This document shows positions 14,728 through 22,956 of a stretch of DNA of 24,430 nt, one piece after another. The stretch's first letter is position 1; the number at the start of each line of letters is the position of its first letter. This DNA comes from UMGS1124 sp964417835 (GTDB lineage: Bacteria > Bacillota_I > Bacilli_A > RF39 > UBA660): assembly GCA_964417835.1 (NCBI GenBank), contig CAYQJD010000012.1, positions 1-24,430 of the forward strand, read 5' to 3'. The translations under genes were made by a program, and so were the position numbers. The notes beneath the pieces were generated by a model, which was not told where the DNA came from, did not search any database, and worked only from the letters and a program-made list of their open reading frames with translations.

Positions 14728-15648
14728 ATGCATTATAGTGTAATGTTAAAAGAAGCAATAGAAAATTTGAATATTAAAAAAAATGGAATTTATGTTGATG
14801 GAACTGTAGGTATGGGAGGACATAGTTCAAAAATATTAGAGCTTATACCAGAAGGATTTTTATATTGTTTTGATCAAGATAGTTTTGCGATTGAAAAAAG
14901 TAATGAAAAATTAAGTAAAATCAGTAATAATTTTAAATTAATAAAAGATAATTTTGAAAATATAAGAAAAGATTTAGAAGAGTTAGGAGTAAAAGAAGTA
15001 GATGGAATATTTTTAGATTTAGGAGTTTCTAGTCCTCAGTTGGATAATGATTCAAGAGGATTTAGTTTTATGAAAGATGCTATTTTAGATATGAGAATGG
15101 ATACATCTTCAGACTTAACAGCTAAAAAAGTAGTAAATGAATATGACTTTTTAGAACTTAGAAATATTTTTTTTAAATATGGTGAGGAAAAATATTCAAA
15201 TGAAATAGCAAAAAAAATAGTTGAATCAAGACAGTTTAAAGATATTATTTCTACTAAAGAATTAGTTGAAGTTATAAAAAAAAGTGTTCCTTTCAAATAT
15301 TTCGTAGAACATCATCCTGAAAGAAAAATATTTCAAGCTATAAGAATAGAAGTTAATAGAGAATTAATTGTTTTAGAAAAAGTATTGCCTGAAGCAATTA
15401 AATTATTAAAACCAAATGGGCGCCTTGTGGTTATAACTTTTCATTCTTTAGAAGATAGAATTGTAAAAAAAGTGTTTAAAAAATATAGTACAGTTGATGA
15501 AATAGTTAAAGGTATGCCTAATATTCCAGATGAATTTAAGCCACTTATAAAATTGGTAAATACAAAACCTATTTTGCCAAGTGATAATGAACTTGAAGAA
15601 AATAGCCGAAGCAAAAGTGCAAAAATGAGAGTAATAGAGAGGTTATAA
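14728..15648 (+). CDS. rsmH: 16S rRNA (cytosine-1402-N4)-methyltransferase RsmH (MraW)
   Basis: SAM-dependent methyltransferase for C1402 of 16S rRNA. The start at 14728 is chosen because GGAGGTG (14714-14720) is 7 bases upstream and the protein starts HYSVMLKEAIE as in the family; a TTG two codons earlier is less likely. The SAM-binding motif VDGTVGMGGHS is at 23-33; DLGVSSPQLD and the C-terminal VITFHSLEDR and SRSKSAKMRV are intact. It has 306 residues, the usual length, and follows mraZ by two bases. Confidence 0.96.
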   Translation: MHYSVMLKEAIENLNIKKNGIYVDGTVGMGGHSSKILELIPEGFLYCFDQDSFAIEKSNEKLSKISNNFKLIKDNFENIRKDLEELGVKEVDGIFLDLGVSSPQLDNDSRGFSFMKDAILDMRMDTSSDLTAKKVVNEYDFLELRNIFFKYGEEKYSNEIAKKIVESRQFKDIISTKELVEVIKKSVPFKYFVEHHPERKIFQAIRIEVNRELIVLEKVLPEAIKLLKPNGRLVVITFHSLEDRIVKKVFKKYSTVDEIVKGMPNIPDEFKPLIKLVNTKPILPSDNELEENSRSKSAKMRVIERL

Positions 15649-15939
15649 ATGAAAAAAAATATAAAAAAAATAAAATTTTTAAAGGGAGAGAAAATATTTT
15701 TATTTTTAATTATATTATGTGGGATATTATCCCCAATGTTAACTGTTTCTTCAAAATCTATTTTATCTAAGAGTAATATTGAATTAGAAAGAGTAAAAAA
15801 GAAAGTTGAAAAACAGGAAAGTATAAATGAAAGTTTGGAGATGCAAGTTAATGAACTTGCTAGTCTTTCAACAATACAAGATATTGCAAGAGAATATGGT
15901 TTATCTTATAATAATGATAATATAATCTTAATTAAATAG
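15649..15939 (+). CDS. ftsL: FtsL-like division protein
   Basis: 96 residues: a basic N-terminus, one transmembrane helix (about 16-36) and an extracellular coiled coil (about 44-72) ending in a short IAREYGL segment. Sequence conservation in FtsL is low; the call rests on size, topology and position between rsmH and the PBP gene. FtsL works with FtsB/DivIC to activate septal peptidoglycan synthesis. It starts on the base after the rsmH stop. Confidence 0.85.
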   Translation: MKKNIKKIKFLKGEKIFLFLIILCGILSPMLTVSSKSILSKSNIELERVKKKVEKQESINESLEMQVNELASLSTIQDIAREYGLSYNNDNIILIK

Positions 15940-15953
15940 AAGGGTGTGTTAAA

Positions 15954-18047
15954 ATGAACAATGCGGTTAAAATAAATAAATTTTTAATAATAGGCATTGT
16001 TCTTTTATTTGGAATAATTATAGCTAAACTTATTTATGTTTCTGTCAGTACAAATATTGATGGAATAGATATAAAAGAATTTGCGCTTTCTCGTACTACT
16101 GAAAAAAAAGTTTTATATGCTTCTAGAGGAAGTATATATGATTGTACTGGTGAAATTTTATCAGAAAATGTCAACTCATACACTGTTATAGCTTATTTAT
16201 CATCTTCTAGAACTACTAATAGTAAAAATCCTAAACATGTAGTGGATATTGAATATACAGTAAGTACACTAGCTCCTATTATAGGAATGGATGAAACACG
16301 TTTAAGAAATCTTCTATCTAGAGATGTTTATCAAGTAGAACTTGGACCTGAAGGTAGAGGAATTAGTGAATTACAGAAAGAAAAAATTGAAAACTTAAAT
16401 CTACCAGGTATAGATTTTATAAAAGAAAGTAAACGTTATTATCCATATGGAAGTTTTGCTTCTTATGTTATTGGATACACTAAGAAAAATGATTCTGGTA
16501 ATCTTGTAGGTGAAATGGGAATAGAATCCTATTTTGATGAAGAGTTAAGTGGAACTGATGGGTATTTTGTTTATCAAAAAGATGCATATGGATATCAAAT
16601 AGCGAATACGCCTACCAGAAAAGAAGAAGCTAAAAATGGATATAATATTTATTTGACTTTAGATTCAAATATTCAAATGTTTTTAGAAAATGCGGTTAAT
16701 GATTTAGTAAGTAATTATTCAACTGATTGGGTTACAGTAACAGTAGCAAATGCAAAAACTGGAGCCATAGTTGGAGCTGCATCTAATCCGACTTTTGATC
16801 CTAATAAATTAAATATAACTAATTATAATAATCCTCTAGTTTCTTATACTTATGAACCTGGAAGTACTATGAAGATATTTAGTTTTATGTCAAGTATTGA
16901 AGAGGGTCAATATAATGGTTCAGATACTTATATGTCTGGGACGATAAATGTTGATGATTATGAAATAAAAGATTGGAATAAAACTGGATGGGGAACTATC
17001 AGTTTTGATACAGGTTTTACATATTCGTCTAATGTTGCAGCAACACTTTTAGCACAAAAATTAGGAAAGGAAAAATTAAAAGATTATTATGTTAATTTGG
17101 GGTTTGGAGAGAAGACTGGAATAGAATTATATGGTGAACTAACTGGTAAAGTTAATTTTGTTTATGCATCGGAGTTAGCTTCTGCATCTTATGGCCAAGG
17201 AATTACAGTAACCCCTATTCAAATGATTCAAGCATTAACAACAATAACTAATAATGGAGTATTATTAAAGCCATATATTGTTGAAAAAATAACAGATGAG
17301 TTTGGAAATATAGTGTCAGAAGGAAAGAGAACAGAATTAAAGAAAGTTTATAGTGAAAGCACTGTTGAAAAAATAACAGAATTATTGGATTTAACTGTTA
17401 ATGGAGATGATAAAACTGCAACAGGGAAAGTATATCAGACTGATTTAGTACGTTTAATTGGTAAGACTGGAACTGCACAATATACTTTAGAAAATGGAGA
17501 ATATACTAAAAATGGTATTAGAAATATAAGAAGTTTTGCAGGGATATTTCCTAAAGATAATCCTGAGTATATTATTTATGTAGCTATTAAAGATTTAGAT
17601 GGATCATCATCCGTTATTGGTAATATGACTAAAAATATTGTAGAATCAATTTCTAAATATAAAAACTTAAATGAACGAGAAAGTAATAAGGATGAATCTA
17701 AATATGTAAATATTAAATCTTATTTAAATGAAGAAATCACATCTTCAACAAATGAATTAAATGAATTTGGATTAATACCAATTGTTATAGGAGATGGAAA
17801 TATTATAATAGATCAATATCCAAAAAAAGGATCTAATATAATTGTAGGAACTAAAGTATTTTTAAAGACTAATTCTGATAGGCTAATAATGTTAGATATT
17901 ACGAATTGGACTAAGTCAGAAGTTATATCGTATTTTAATTTACTTAATGTAGATTACGAAATTAATGGTAGTGGTAGAGTGGTAGATTTTAATATTGCTC
18001 CAGGAAGTGAAATAACTGAAAAAGTAATTGTAAATATGAGTGGATAA
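15954..18047 (+). CDS. ftsI: class B penicillin-binding protein with PASTA domains (FtsI/SpoVD/PBP2x type)
   Basis: Septal transpeptidase anchored by one N-terminal membrane helix (about 9-31). A PBP-dimer domain follows (about 45-220), beginning with the ASRGSIYD motif at 56-63. In the transpeptidase domain the nucleophile is Ser304 in EPGSTMK, the second motif is SSN at 358-360, and the third is KTGTAQ at 504-509. Two weak PASTA-like repeats occupy the last ~110 residues (about 585-697), with PxxG-type turns QYPKKGSNI and IAPGSEI. It has 697 residues, a common length. It lies 14 bp after ftsL in the cluster; murE, mraY and murD, which often follow, are absent here. Confidence 0.92.
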   Translation: MNNAVKINKFLIIGIVLLFGIIIAKLIYVSVSTNIDGIDIKEFALSRTTEKKVLYASRGSIYDCTGEILSENVNSYTVIAYLSSSRTTNSKNPKHVVDIEYTVSTLAPIIGMDETRLRNLLSRDVYQVELGPEGRGISELQKEKIENLNLPGIDFIKESKRYYPYGSFASYVIGYTKKNDSGNLVGEMGIESYFDEELSGTDGYFVYQKDAYGYQIANTPTRKEEAKNGYNIYLTLDSNIQMFLENAVNDLVSNYSTDWVTVTVANAKTGAIVGAASNPTFDPNKLNITNYNNPLVSYTYEPGSTMKIFSFMSSIEEGQYNGSDTYMSGTINVDDYEIKDWNKTGWGTISFDTGFTYSSNVAATLLAQKLGKEKLKDYYVNLGFGEKTGIELYGELTGKVNFVYASELASASYGQGITVTPIQMIQALTTITNNGVLLKPYIVEKITDEFGNIVSEGKRTELKKVYSESTVEKITELLDLTVNGDDKTATGKVYQTDLVRLIGKTGTAQYTLENGEYTKNGIRNIRSFAGIFPKDNPEYIIYVAIKDLDGSSSVIGNMTKNIVESISKYKNLNERESNKDESKYVNIKSYLNEEITSSTNELNEFGLIPIVIGDGNIIIDQYPKKGSNIIVGTKVFLKTNSDRLIMLDITNWTKSEVISYFNLLNVDYEINGSGRVVDFNIAPGSEITEKVIVNMSG

Positions 18048-18058
18048 AGGAGATTTTA

Positions 18059-18604
18059 ATGAAGAAAAATAAAAATAAAAATATCAAAAATAAAATAAAG
18101 AATATGTTAAATTCTTATAAAGTAATTATATATATATCTTTTATTATAAATATTATATTAATATTATTTTCATATTATTTAGTTTCGTCTAATAAAATAT
18201 ATACTTTTGGCGGTAAAGATGAATATATAGAGGTTACTGATGGTTTTATCGCTTTAAATAATGATATTAATGTTTTTAGTGGTAACAACATTAAATATAT
18301 AAATGATACTGATTATGAAATTATAGAATATAAAATTGGCTATTATGTAATGGATAATAATAAGTTAGTAAGTATTATAACAACATCATTAAATTTTGAT
18401 AATCCTATAAAGTTAAGTGAATTAATAAATAATTTTAATTCGTTTAATTTAGCTGAAAAGAACAATAATTCTCAATATTTTAATAATTATAAAAAGAAAT
18501 TAATTGAAGATAATTTATATATAGTATTAGAAGCTAAGACTAACAATGATAAGACAATTCTCAGCAAAATTAAACTTAATGTGTCAAAAATTTCAAAACA
18601 TTAA
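18059..18604 (+). CDS. membrane-anchored protein of unknown function
   Basis: 181 residues, not recognised. A lysine- and asparagine-rich N-terminus (1-20) precedes one transmembrane helix (about 22-43); the remainder would be outside the membrane, with no cysteines and no known motif. It lies 11 bp after the PBP gene with an AGGAG ribosome binding site, so it is cotranscribed with the division genes. Topology and position suggest a divisome or wall-associated accessory protein, which is an inference only. The next gene starts from a separate promoter. Confidence 0.7.
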   Translation: MKKNKNKNIKNKIKNMLNSYKVIIYISFIINIILILFSYYLVSSNKIYTFGGKDEYIEVTDGFIALNNDINVFSGNNIKYINDTDYEIIEYKIGYYVMDNNKLVSIITTSLNFDNPIKLSELINNFNSFNLAEKNNNSQYFNNYKKKLIEDNLYIVLEAKTNNDKTILSKIKLNVSKISKH

Positions 18605-18613
18605 GTTTTAACC

Positions 18614-18642
18614 TTGACTATTTATATTTAATATAATAGAAT
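18614..18642 (+). promoter_or_regulatory. strong promoter for the TasA-like gene
   Basis: TTGACT (18614-18619), 17-bp spacer, TAGAAT (18637-18642), followed by a full AGGAGG ribosome binding site (18651-18656) 8 bases before the ATG. Together with the perfect downstream terminator this predicts a strongly expressed single-gene transcript. Confidence 0.75.
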
Positions 18643-18664
18643 TTTATTATAGGAGGATAAAATA

Positions 18665-19372
18665 ATGAATACAAAACAAAAACTAACGTTGGGGATTGCT
18701 GCTATATTTATGGTTACATTGACTATTGTAGGAGTTACTTATGCTTACTTTGTTACTCAAGTGAATGGAAATACTACACAAAATGTTAATGTACAAACAG
18801 CTAAAATCGGAATTGAGTACGTTGATGGAAATGGAACTGTAACACTTACAGATGTTTTGCCTGGTGCGGTTGCTTACAAGGCATTTCAAGTTAAAAATTC
18901 TATAAGTACAGCTTCTGTACAATATCAAATTGGTATTTCTCAAACTGCTGGAGATACTGAATTCTTGCACGCTCCAACAGCCAGTGTAGCTAATTGCTAT
19001 GATGTAGATGAAGAAAATGACACTGATTGTTATAGTTCAAATGTATATAATAATGTTTATGTAACATTAGTTGAATATACTGGTGGAGATGCAATATCAG
19101 CATCTACTACTCAAGCACAACTTCAAACTTTTTTTGAAAGTACTAATAAAGTTGAAGTAGGATCAACTACTAATGTTGCGTCAAATTCTACGTCAACTGC
19201 TCCTCAATATTTAGGAACAGATACTATAGATGGAATAACAGATTCTTCAACGACAGTATATAAGACTTACATTATGAAAGTTGAATATAAAGCTGTAGAT
19301 CAAAATCAAAATATTGAAAATAATGCTGGTTTGACTTTAAAAGTAGATTTATTCTTACCAAGTAGTGAATAA
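18665..19372 (+). CDS. TasA/camelysin-like secreted surface protein with a SipW-type signal
   Basis: 235 residues. The N-terminus MNTKQKLTLGIAAIF followed by VTYAYFVTQ is the signal seen in proteins matured by the SipW-type signal peptidase (TasA, CalY/camelysin). The mature part is Ser/Thr/Val-rich and beta-strand-like, with IGIEYVDGNG, LTDVLPGAVAYKAFQVKN and a Cys pair bracketing an acidic loop (CYDVDEENDTDC), which could bind metal or form a disulfide. TasA-type proteins form extracellular fibres. The gene has its own strong promoter, ribosome binding site and terminator. No SipW peptidase is in the window. The gene at 22957 is a shorter relative. Fibre formation is an inference from the family. 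Confidence 0.72.
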   Translation: MNTKQKLTLGIAAIFMVTLTIVGVTYAYFVTQVNGNTTQNVNVQTAKIGIEYVDGNGTVTLTDVLPGAVAYKAFQVKNSISTASVQYQIGISQTAGDTEFLHAPTASVANCYDVDEENDTDCYSSNVYNNVYVTLVEYTGGDAISASTTQAQLQTFFESTNKVEVGSTTNVASNSTSTAPQYLGTDTIDGITDSSTTVYKTYIMKVEYKAVDQNQNIENNAGLTLKVDLFLPSSE

Positions 19373-19379
19373 TAAATAG

Positions 19380-19411
19380 TCGTTAATCCAATATTGGATT
19401 AACGATTTTTT
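19380..19411 (+). terminator. intrinsic terminator after the TasA-like gene
   Basis: A perfect 26-bp palindrome (19380-19405, TCGTTAATCCAAT and its complement) forms an 11-bp stem with an AUAU loop, followed by a T run. It is the strongest terminator in this half of the window. Confidence 0.9.
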
Positions 19412-19423
19412 ATTAGATAATTA

Positions 19424-19452
19424 TTTATTTTTTTTTATCAATTTGTTATAAT
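19424..19452 (+). promoter_or_regulatory. possible promoter of the 298-residue orphan
   Basis: A good TATAAT (19447-19452) with only a poor -35 candidate TTTATT (19424-19429) 17 bp upstream. The ATG at 19476 follows with an AGAGGG ribosome binding site. Confidence 0.45.
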
Positions 19453-19475
19453 AAATTTAGAATAAGAGGGATACT

Positions 19476-20372
19476 ATGAATAATATAGTTGATATGATAA
19501 ATTACTATTTAGTTCATAAAAACGCTGATGATAGTATAATAAAATATTTAAAAAATAAATTAGATAATAGCAACTTAGAAGATTTAATAATAATTCAAAT
19601 AAAATTACTTTATACTGATCCGACAGATAAAATGGTTTCTGATTTAATTTATTATATTACGTTGAGAATTAATAATATTTTGAGCAATATTGATCTATAT
19701 GATTTATCTTATATAATAAGTTTATTAAATAATAATAAAAAAACTTTATTAGAAGAAATAAACAATTTAAAAGATAATAATTCTGAAATTTTGAAACGAA
19801 TACAAAAAAAAGATTTTGATAAAGATTCTATAAAAACAGATAATGAATTAGCGAGTGAACTTATTAATAAAATGCAAACTAATAATTTTATAATAGATCA
19901 ATATAATTCAGAAATAAAATCAATAGATATTTGGATATCTAATTTAAAAAATTGTTTTGATAAGAAACTTAATACTTCTAAAATAAAACAATTATTAGAA
20001 AATTATATACATTGTCTTGCCTTATTAGATAGAGATGATTTTATTAATGAATTTATTTATAAAATGTCTAGTAAAATTGATGAAAGATTATTAAATAACA
20101 ATTTATTTGAAACTATAACTAATATTATTCCAGAATTACATATACTATACAAAGAAAATTCTGTAACTAAAAATGAATTATATAAATTAATAGATTATTA
20201 TATTGATATTATAGAAATAAATTTAAAACAAAAAATAAATAAATTAAGTCATATAGAAAAAATAATATTAAAAGAAAAATTAGATTTGATTTGTCAAGAA
20301 TTCTTAAGTAACGATCGTAAAGATGATGATTTTAAAGCTTTAGTAATAAAAAATTATTTGAGATATTTATAA
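19476..20372 (+). CDS. uncharacterised helical cytoplasmic protein
   Basis: 298 residues with no signal peptide or membrane segment; rich in Ile, Asn, Lys and Leu and probably almost all helical. Coiled-coil-like stretches occur at about 85-115 (LLEEINNLKDNNSEIL) and 130-165. I recognise no domain. It stands between the terminator of the TasA-like gene and a leaderless mini-rhodanese, so it is probably a single-gene transcript. No function is assigned. Confidence 0.65.
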   Translation: MNNIVDMINYYLVHKNADDSIIKYLKNKLDNSNLEDLIIIQIKLLYTDPTDKMVSDLIYYITLRINNILSNIDLYDLSYIISLLNNNKKTLLEEINNLKDNNSEILKRIQKKDFDKDSIKTDNELASELINKMQTNNFIIDQYNSEIKSIDIWISNLKNCFDKKLNTSKIKQLLENYIHCLALLDRDDFINEFIYKMSSKIDERLLNNNLFETITNIIPELHILYKENSVTKNELYKLIDYYIDIIEINLKQKINKLSHIEKIILKEKLDLICQEFLSNDRKDDDFKALVIKNYLRYL

Positions 20373-20401
20373 TTAACAGTTTAAAAATAATTTCATATAA
20401 T
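20373..20401 (+). promoter_or_regulatory. promoter predicted to give a leaderless mRNA
   Basis: TTAACA (20373-20378), 17-bp spacer, TATAAT (20396-20401). The ATG of the next gene is at 20407, six bases after the -10 box, where transcription should start. No Shine-Dalgarno sequence is present before it. The promoter begins on the base after the preceding stop codon. Confidence 0.65.
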
Positions 20402-20406
20402 TAAGT

Positions 20407-20622
20407 ATGAAAACAATTAAATTGAAAGATAAACCCAATGATGGTGTGTTTATAAATTTAGAAAAAGAATATAATCCTTATGAAAAGCTATTATATAATC
20501 CCTCATTATACTTAGATAAAGATACAAAATATTATTTTTATTGTAAAAATGGAATTAAGAGCAAGAAGGTAGTTAGTTTATTGGAAGTATATGGTTATGA
20601 TGTAACGAGAGTCATTAATTAG
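20407..20622 (+). CDS. mini-rhodanese (single short rhodanese-like domain)
   Basis: 71 residues, shorter than the ~100-residue single-domain rhodaneses. The C-terminal half fits: a hydrophobic strand KYYFYC ends in the active-site loop Cys46-KNGIKS (family pattern CxxGxRS, here with Lys for Arg), then a helix SKKVVSLLEVYGYDV and the closing VTRVI strand. The N-terminal half keeps only a trace of the usual 'iDvRe..Ey' segment (VFINLEKEY). Rhodaneses move sulfane sulfur; with sufS/sufU in the same genome a sulfur-carrier role is possible but unproven. It appears to be leaderless. Its last codons form the 5' arm of the terminator. Confidence 0.72.
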   Translation: MKTIKLKDKPNDGVFINLEKEYNPYEKLLYNPSLYLDKDTKYYFYCKNGIKSKKVVSLLEVYGYDVTRVIN

Positions 20623-20650
20623 TTATATATTAAATAATGACTTTTTTTTT
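20611..20650 (+). terminator. intrinsic terminator overlapping the end of the mini-rhodanese gene
   Basis: GTCATTA (20611-20617, inside the last codons) pairs with TAATGAC (20635-20641), followed by nine T (20642-20650). The loop is AT-rich and may pair further. Confidence 0.7.
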
Positions 20651-20685
20651 ATAGGTATTTATTATATAATTAAGAAGTGATAAAT

Positions 20686-21270
20686 ATGAAATTACAAAAT
20701 ATAGATATTTGGTTAACAAATTTTTTGTTGAGTATTGGTATTTGGGGATATGTTTTAGCATGTTTTTTAATAGTTATAGAGTCAATTGTACCTATACTTC
20801 CATTAAGTGTATTTATAACTATATTATTTTATAAATTTGGAACTGTTATAGGCTTTTTATTAAGTTATATTTTTACTATTTTAGGTTGTTTAATGTCATA
20901 TAAGATTTTTAATAGTAAAGTAAAAGTTTTATTTGATAAATATATTGATAAAAAGAATAAAAAACAGCTAAGGAGAATTATGAGAAGTTTAAAGAAAATA
21001 AAATTTGAAAGTTTATGTTTAATAATAGCAATACCATTTACTCCAGCATATTTAGTAAATATTGCAGCAGGATTATCTGGTATGGAAAAAAGAAAATATA
21101 TTTTTGCACTTTTAATAGGAAAAGTATTTTTAGTATTATTTTGGGGAATTATTGGAACAAGTTTAATTAATAGTGTAAAAAATCCTATTAATTTTGTTTA
21201 TATATTTATTTCTTTAATAGTATGTTTTGTTATTAGTAAATTAGTTAATAAGAGAGAAGGGTTAGTTTGA
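20686..21270 (+). CDS. DedA/VTT-family membrane protein
   Basis: 194 residues from the ATG at 20686; a GTG at 20677 lies inside the AGAAG ribosome binding site and is less likely. It is an integral membrane protein of the DedA/TVP38-TMEM64 (VTT) superfamily, known to act as lipid scramblases or transporters, in bacteria often for undecaprenyl phosphate or phosphatidylethanolamine. Visible family features are VIESIVPILPLSVFI near 28-42, a glycine-containing FTPAYLVNIAAGLSGM stretch near 120-135, and several membrane helices. A TATAAT at 20665-20670 provides a short leader. It overlaps the rmuC start by 4 bp (TTGA). Placement beside wall genes fits a role in lipid-carrier recycling, which is inferred. 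Confidence 0.78.
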   Translation: MKLQNIDIWLTNFLLSIGIWGYVLACFLIVIESIVPILPLSVFITILFYKFGTVIGFLLSYIFTILGCLMSYKIFNSKVKVLFDKYIDKKNKKQLRRIMRSLKKIKFESLCLIIAIPFTPAYLVNIAAGLSGMEKRKYIFALLIGKVFLVLFWGIIGTSLINSVKNPINFVYIFISLIVCFVISKLVNKREGLV

Positions 21271-22334
21271 TTTACGTTGTATTAGTATTAGTAGTTATTT
21301 CAATTGTTTTAAATATTATAATTATATTTAAAAAAAATAATAATGATACTGTTGAAAGATTGGGAAAATTAGAAACAGATTTGACTAAAGAATTGGGTGA
21401 GTTTAAATTTAATTTTAGTAGAACTATAAATGAGGATTTTAATAAATTAAATGAAACACTTGTAAATAGATTAAATAATATAAATGATAAAGTAAATGAA
21501 AGATTAGATGTTAATTTTGAGAAAACTAATAAAACATTTACTAACATATTAGAACGATTATCAAAAATAGATGAAGCTCAAAAGAAAATAGATAGTCTAA
21601 GTGGAGAAATAGTTAGTTTACAATCAGTATTAACTGATAAAAAAACTAGAGGTATATTTGGAGAAACTAATTTGAACTATATTTTAGATAGTGTTTTTGG
21701 AAAAAATGATAAAATATATCAAACTCAATATAATCTTTCAAATGGTTATATTGTGGATGCTATTCTTTTTGCTCCAGAACCTTTAGGTACTATTTGTATA
21801 GATTCAAAATTTCCTCTTGAAAATTATAGAAGAATGACTGATAAAAGTTTAAGTGCAGAGGAAAGAGAGACAGCAACTAAGTTATTTAAAAGTGATGTAA
21901 AAAAACATATAGATGCAATTAAAAATAAATATATAGTACCAGGAGTAACGAGTGGAGAAGCAATTATGTTTTTACCTGCAGAAGCAATATTTGCAGAAAT
22001 AAATGCATATCATGCAGATTTAGTAAAATACAGCTATCAATCTAAAGTATGGATTACTTCTCCTACTACTTTAATGAGTACATTAACTATAATAAGTATG
22101 ATTTTAAAAAATATGGAAAGAGATAAATATGCTAAAGTAATTCATACCGAATTAAATAAGTTAGGTGTTGAATTTGATAGGTATAAAGAAAGATGGGATA
22201 AATTATCTAGAAGTATAGATACTGTAAGTAAAGATGTTAAGGATATACATACTACTACCGAAAAAATTACTAAAAGATTTGATGCAATAAATAGTGTAAA
22301 TGTAGATAAGGTAATAGATACGAAAGAAATATAG
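21267..22334 (+). CDS. rmuC: RmuC-family DNA recombination protein
   Basis: 355 residues starting at a TTG that overlaps the previous stop (TTGA), with an AAGGG ribosome binding site 5 bases upstream. An N-terminal membrane helix (about 2-22) is followed by a long coiled coil (about 25-120) and the RmuC nuclease-like domain, with TRGIFGETNLNYILD, then YIVDAILFAPE and ICIDSKFPLENYRRM, which carry the predicted PD-(D/E)xK-type acidic and lysine residues. RmuC limits inversions at short inverted repeats in E. coli; the reaction is not established. It is shorter than many homologues (over 400 residues). Confidence 0.88.
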   Translation: MIYVVLVLVVISIVLNIIIIFKKNNNDTVERLGKLETDLTKELGEFKFNFSRTINEDFNKLNETLVNRLNNINDKVNERLDVNFEKTNKTFTNILERLSKIDEAQKKIDSLSGEIVSLQSVLTDKKTRGIFGETNLNYILDSVFGKNDKIYQTQYNLSNGYIVDAILFAPEPLGTICIDSKFPLENYRRMTDKSLSAEERETATKLFKSDVKKHIDAIKNKYIVPGVTSGEAIMFLPAEAIFAEINAYHADLVKYSYQSKVWITSPTTLMSTLTIISMILKNMERDKYAKVIHTELNKLGVEFDRYKERWDKLSRSIDTVSKDVKDIHTTTEKITKRFDAINSVNVDKVIDTKEI

Positions 22335-22343
22335 AAGTTGAGG

Positions 22344-22372
22344 AAGCTAAATAATTATTATTTAGCTTTTAT
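22344..22372 (+). terminator. intrinsic terminator after rmuC
   Basis: AAGCTAAATAA (22344-22354), TTA loop and TTATTTAGCTT (22358-22368) form a perfect 11-bp stem followed by TTATTT. Confidence 0.85.
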
Positions 22373-22401
22373 TTACAAAAATTATGTAAATAAAATATAA
22401 C
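22371..22401 (+). promoter_or_regulatory. inverted repeat (possible operator) overlapping a weak promoter
   Basis: ATTTACA (22371-22377) and TGTAAAT (22385-22391) form a perfect 7-bp inverted repeat with a 7-bp spacer, the layout of a dimeric repressor site. TTTACA (22372-22377) can serve as a -35 box with TATAAC (22396-22401) 18 bp downstream. A second TATAAT lies at 22430-22435. Operator function is inferred. Confidence 0.4.
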
Positions 22402-22458
22402 AAAAAAAAATTATATAATCTTTTTTTGTTATAATGATTTTATCGAGGAAGTGTAATA

Positions 22459-22947
22459 ATGAAAAATATGATTGAAAATATATTTGGATTTTTATATACA
22501 TTAAGTATGGGAGATTATTTGTTTTTCTTTGGAACATTTATACTTATTTTAAGTTTTATATATGTCGTTTTTTTAATTAAAAAGGAGGAATCTATGGAAA
22601 GTATTTATAGTAGTAGTGATGTAAATGATTTAAATAACATTAAAGAATCTATTGAAAAAGAATATAAACCTATAGATATAAAATTAAATTCGTATGAAGA
22701 AGAACAAGAAAGAAATGCTATTATTAGTTACGAAGAACTAATAAGTAATAAAGATAAGTTTAAAGTGAGCTATGATGAGGATTACACCAATGAATTTAAA
22801 GATGTTAATGTGAAGAAAATTAATTTAGATAATAAGGGTATAGAAGATAATACACAAAGTAATTTACAGGTAAAATTGATGAATTATGATAAAGAAGAAG
22901 CTTTTTTAGTTGCTTTAAAACAATTACAAAAAAATCTGTCTAATTAA
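22459..22947 (+). CDS. single-pass membrane protein of unknown function
   Basis: 162 residues, not recognised. One transmembrane helix (about 18-40) is followed by a charged, probably cytoplasmic tail rich in Glu, Lys, Asn and Asp, with no known domain. The ribosome binding site GAGGAAG lies 8 or so bases before the ATG. It is followed after 9 bp by the SipW-type surface protein, so the two form a transcript; it could be an accessory for that protein's export or anchoring, which is a guess from position. Confidence 0.65.
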   Translation: MKNMIENIFGFLYTLSMGDYLFFFGTFILILSFIYVVFLIKKEESMESIYSSSDVNDLNNIKESIEKEYKPIDIKLNSYEEEQERNAIISYEELISNKDKFKVSYDEDYTNEFKDVNVKKINLDNKGIEDNTQSNLQVKLMNYDKEEAFLVALKQLQKNLSN

Positions 22948-22956
22948 GGAGAAGAT

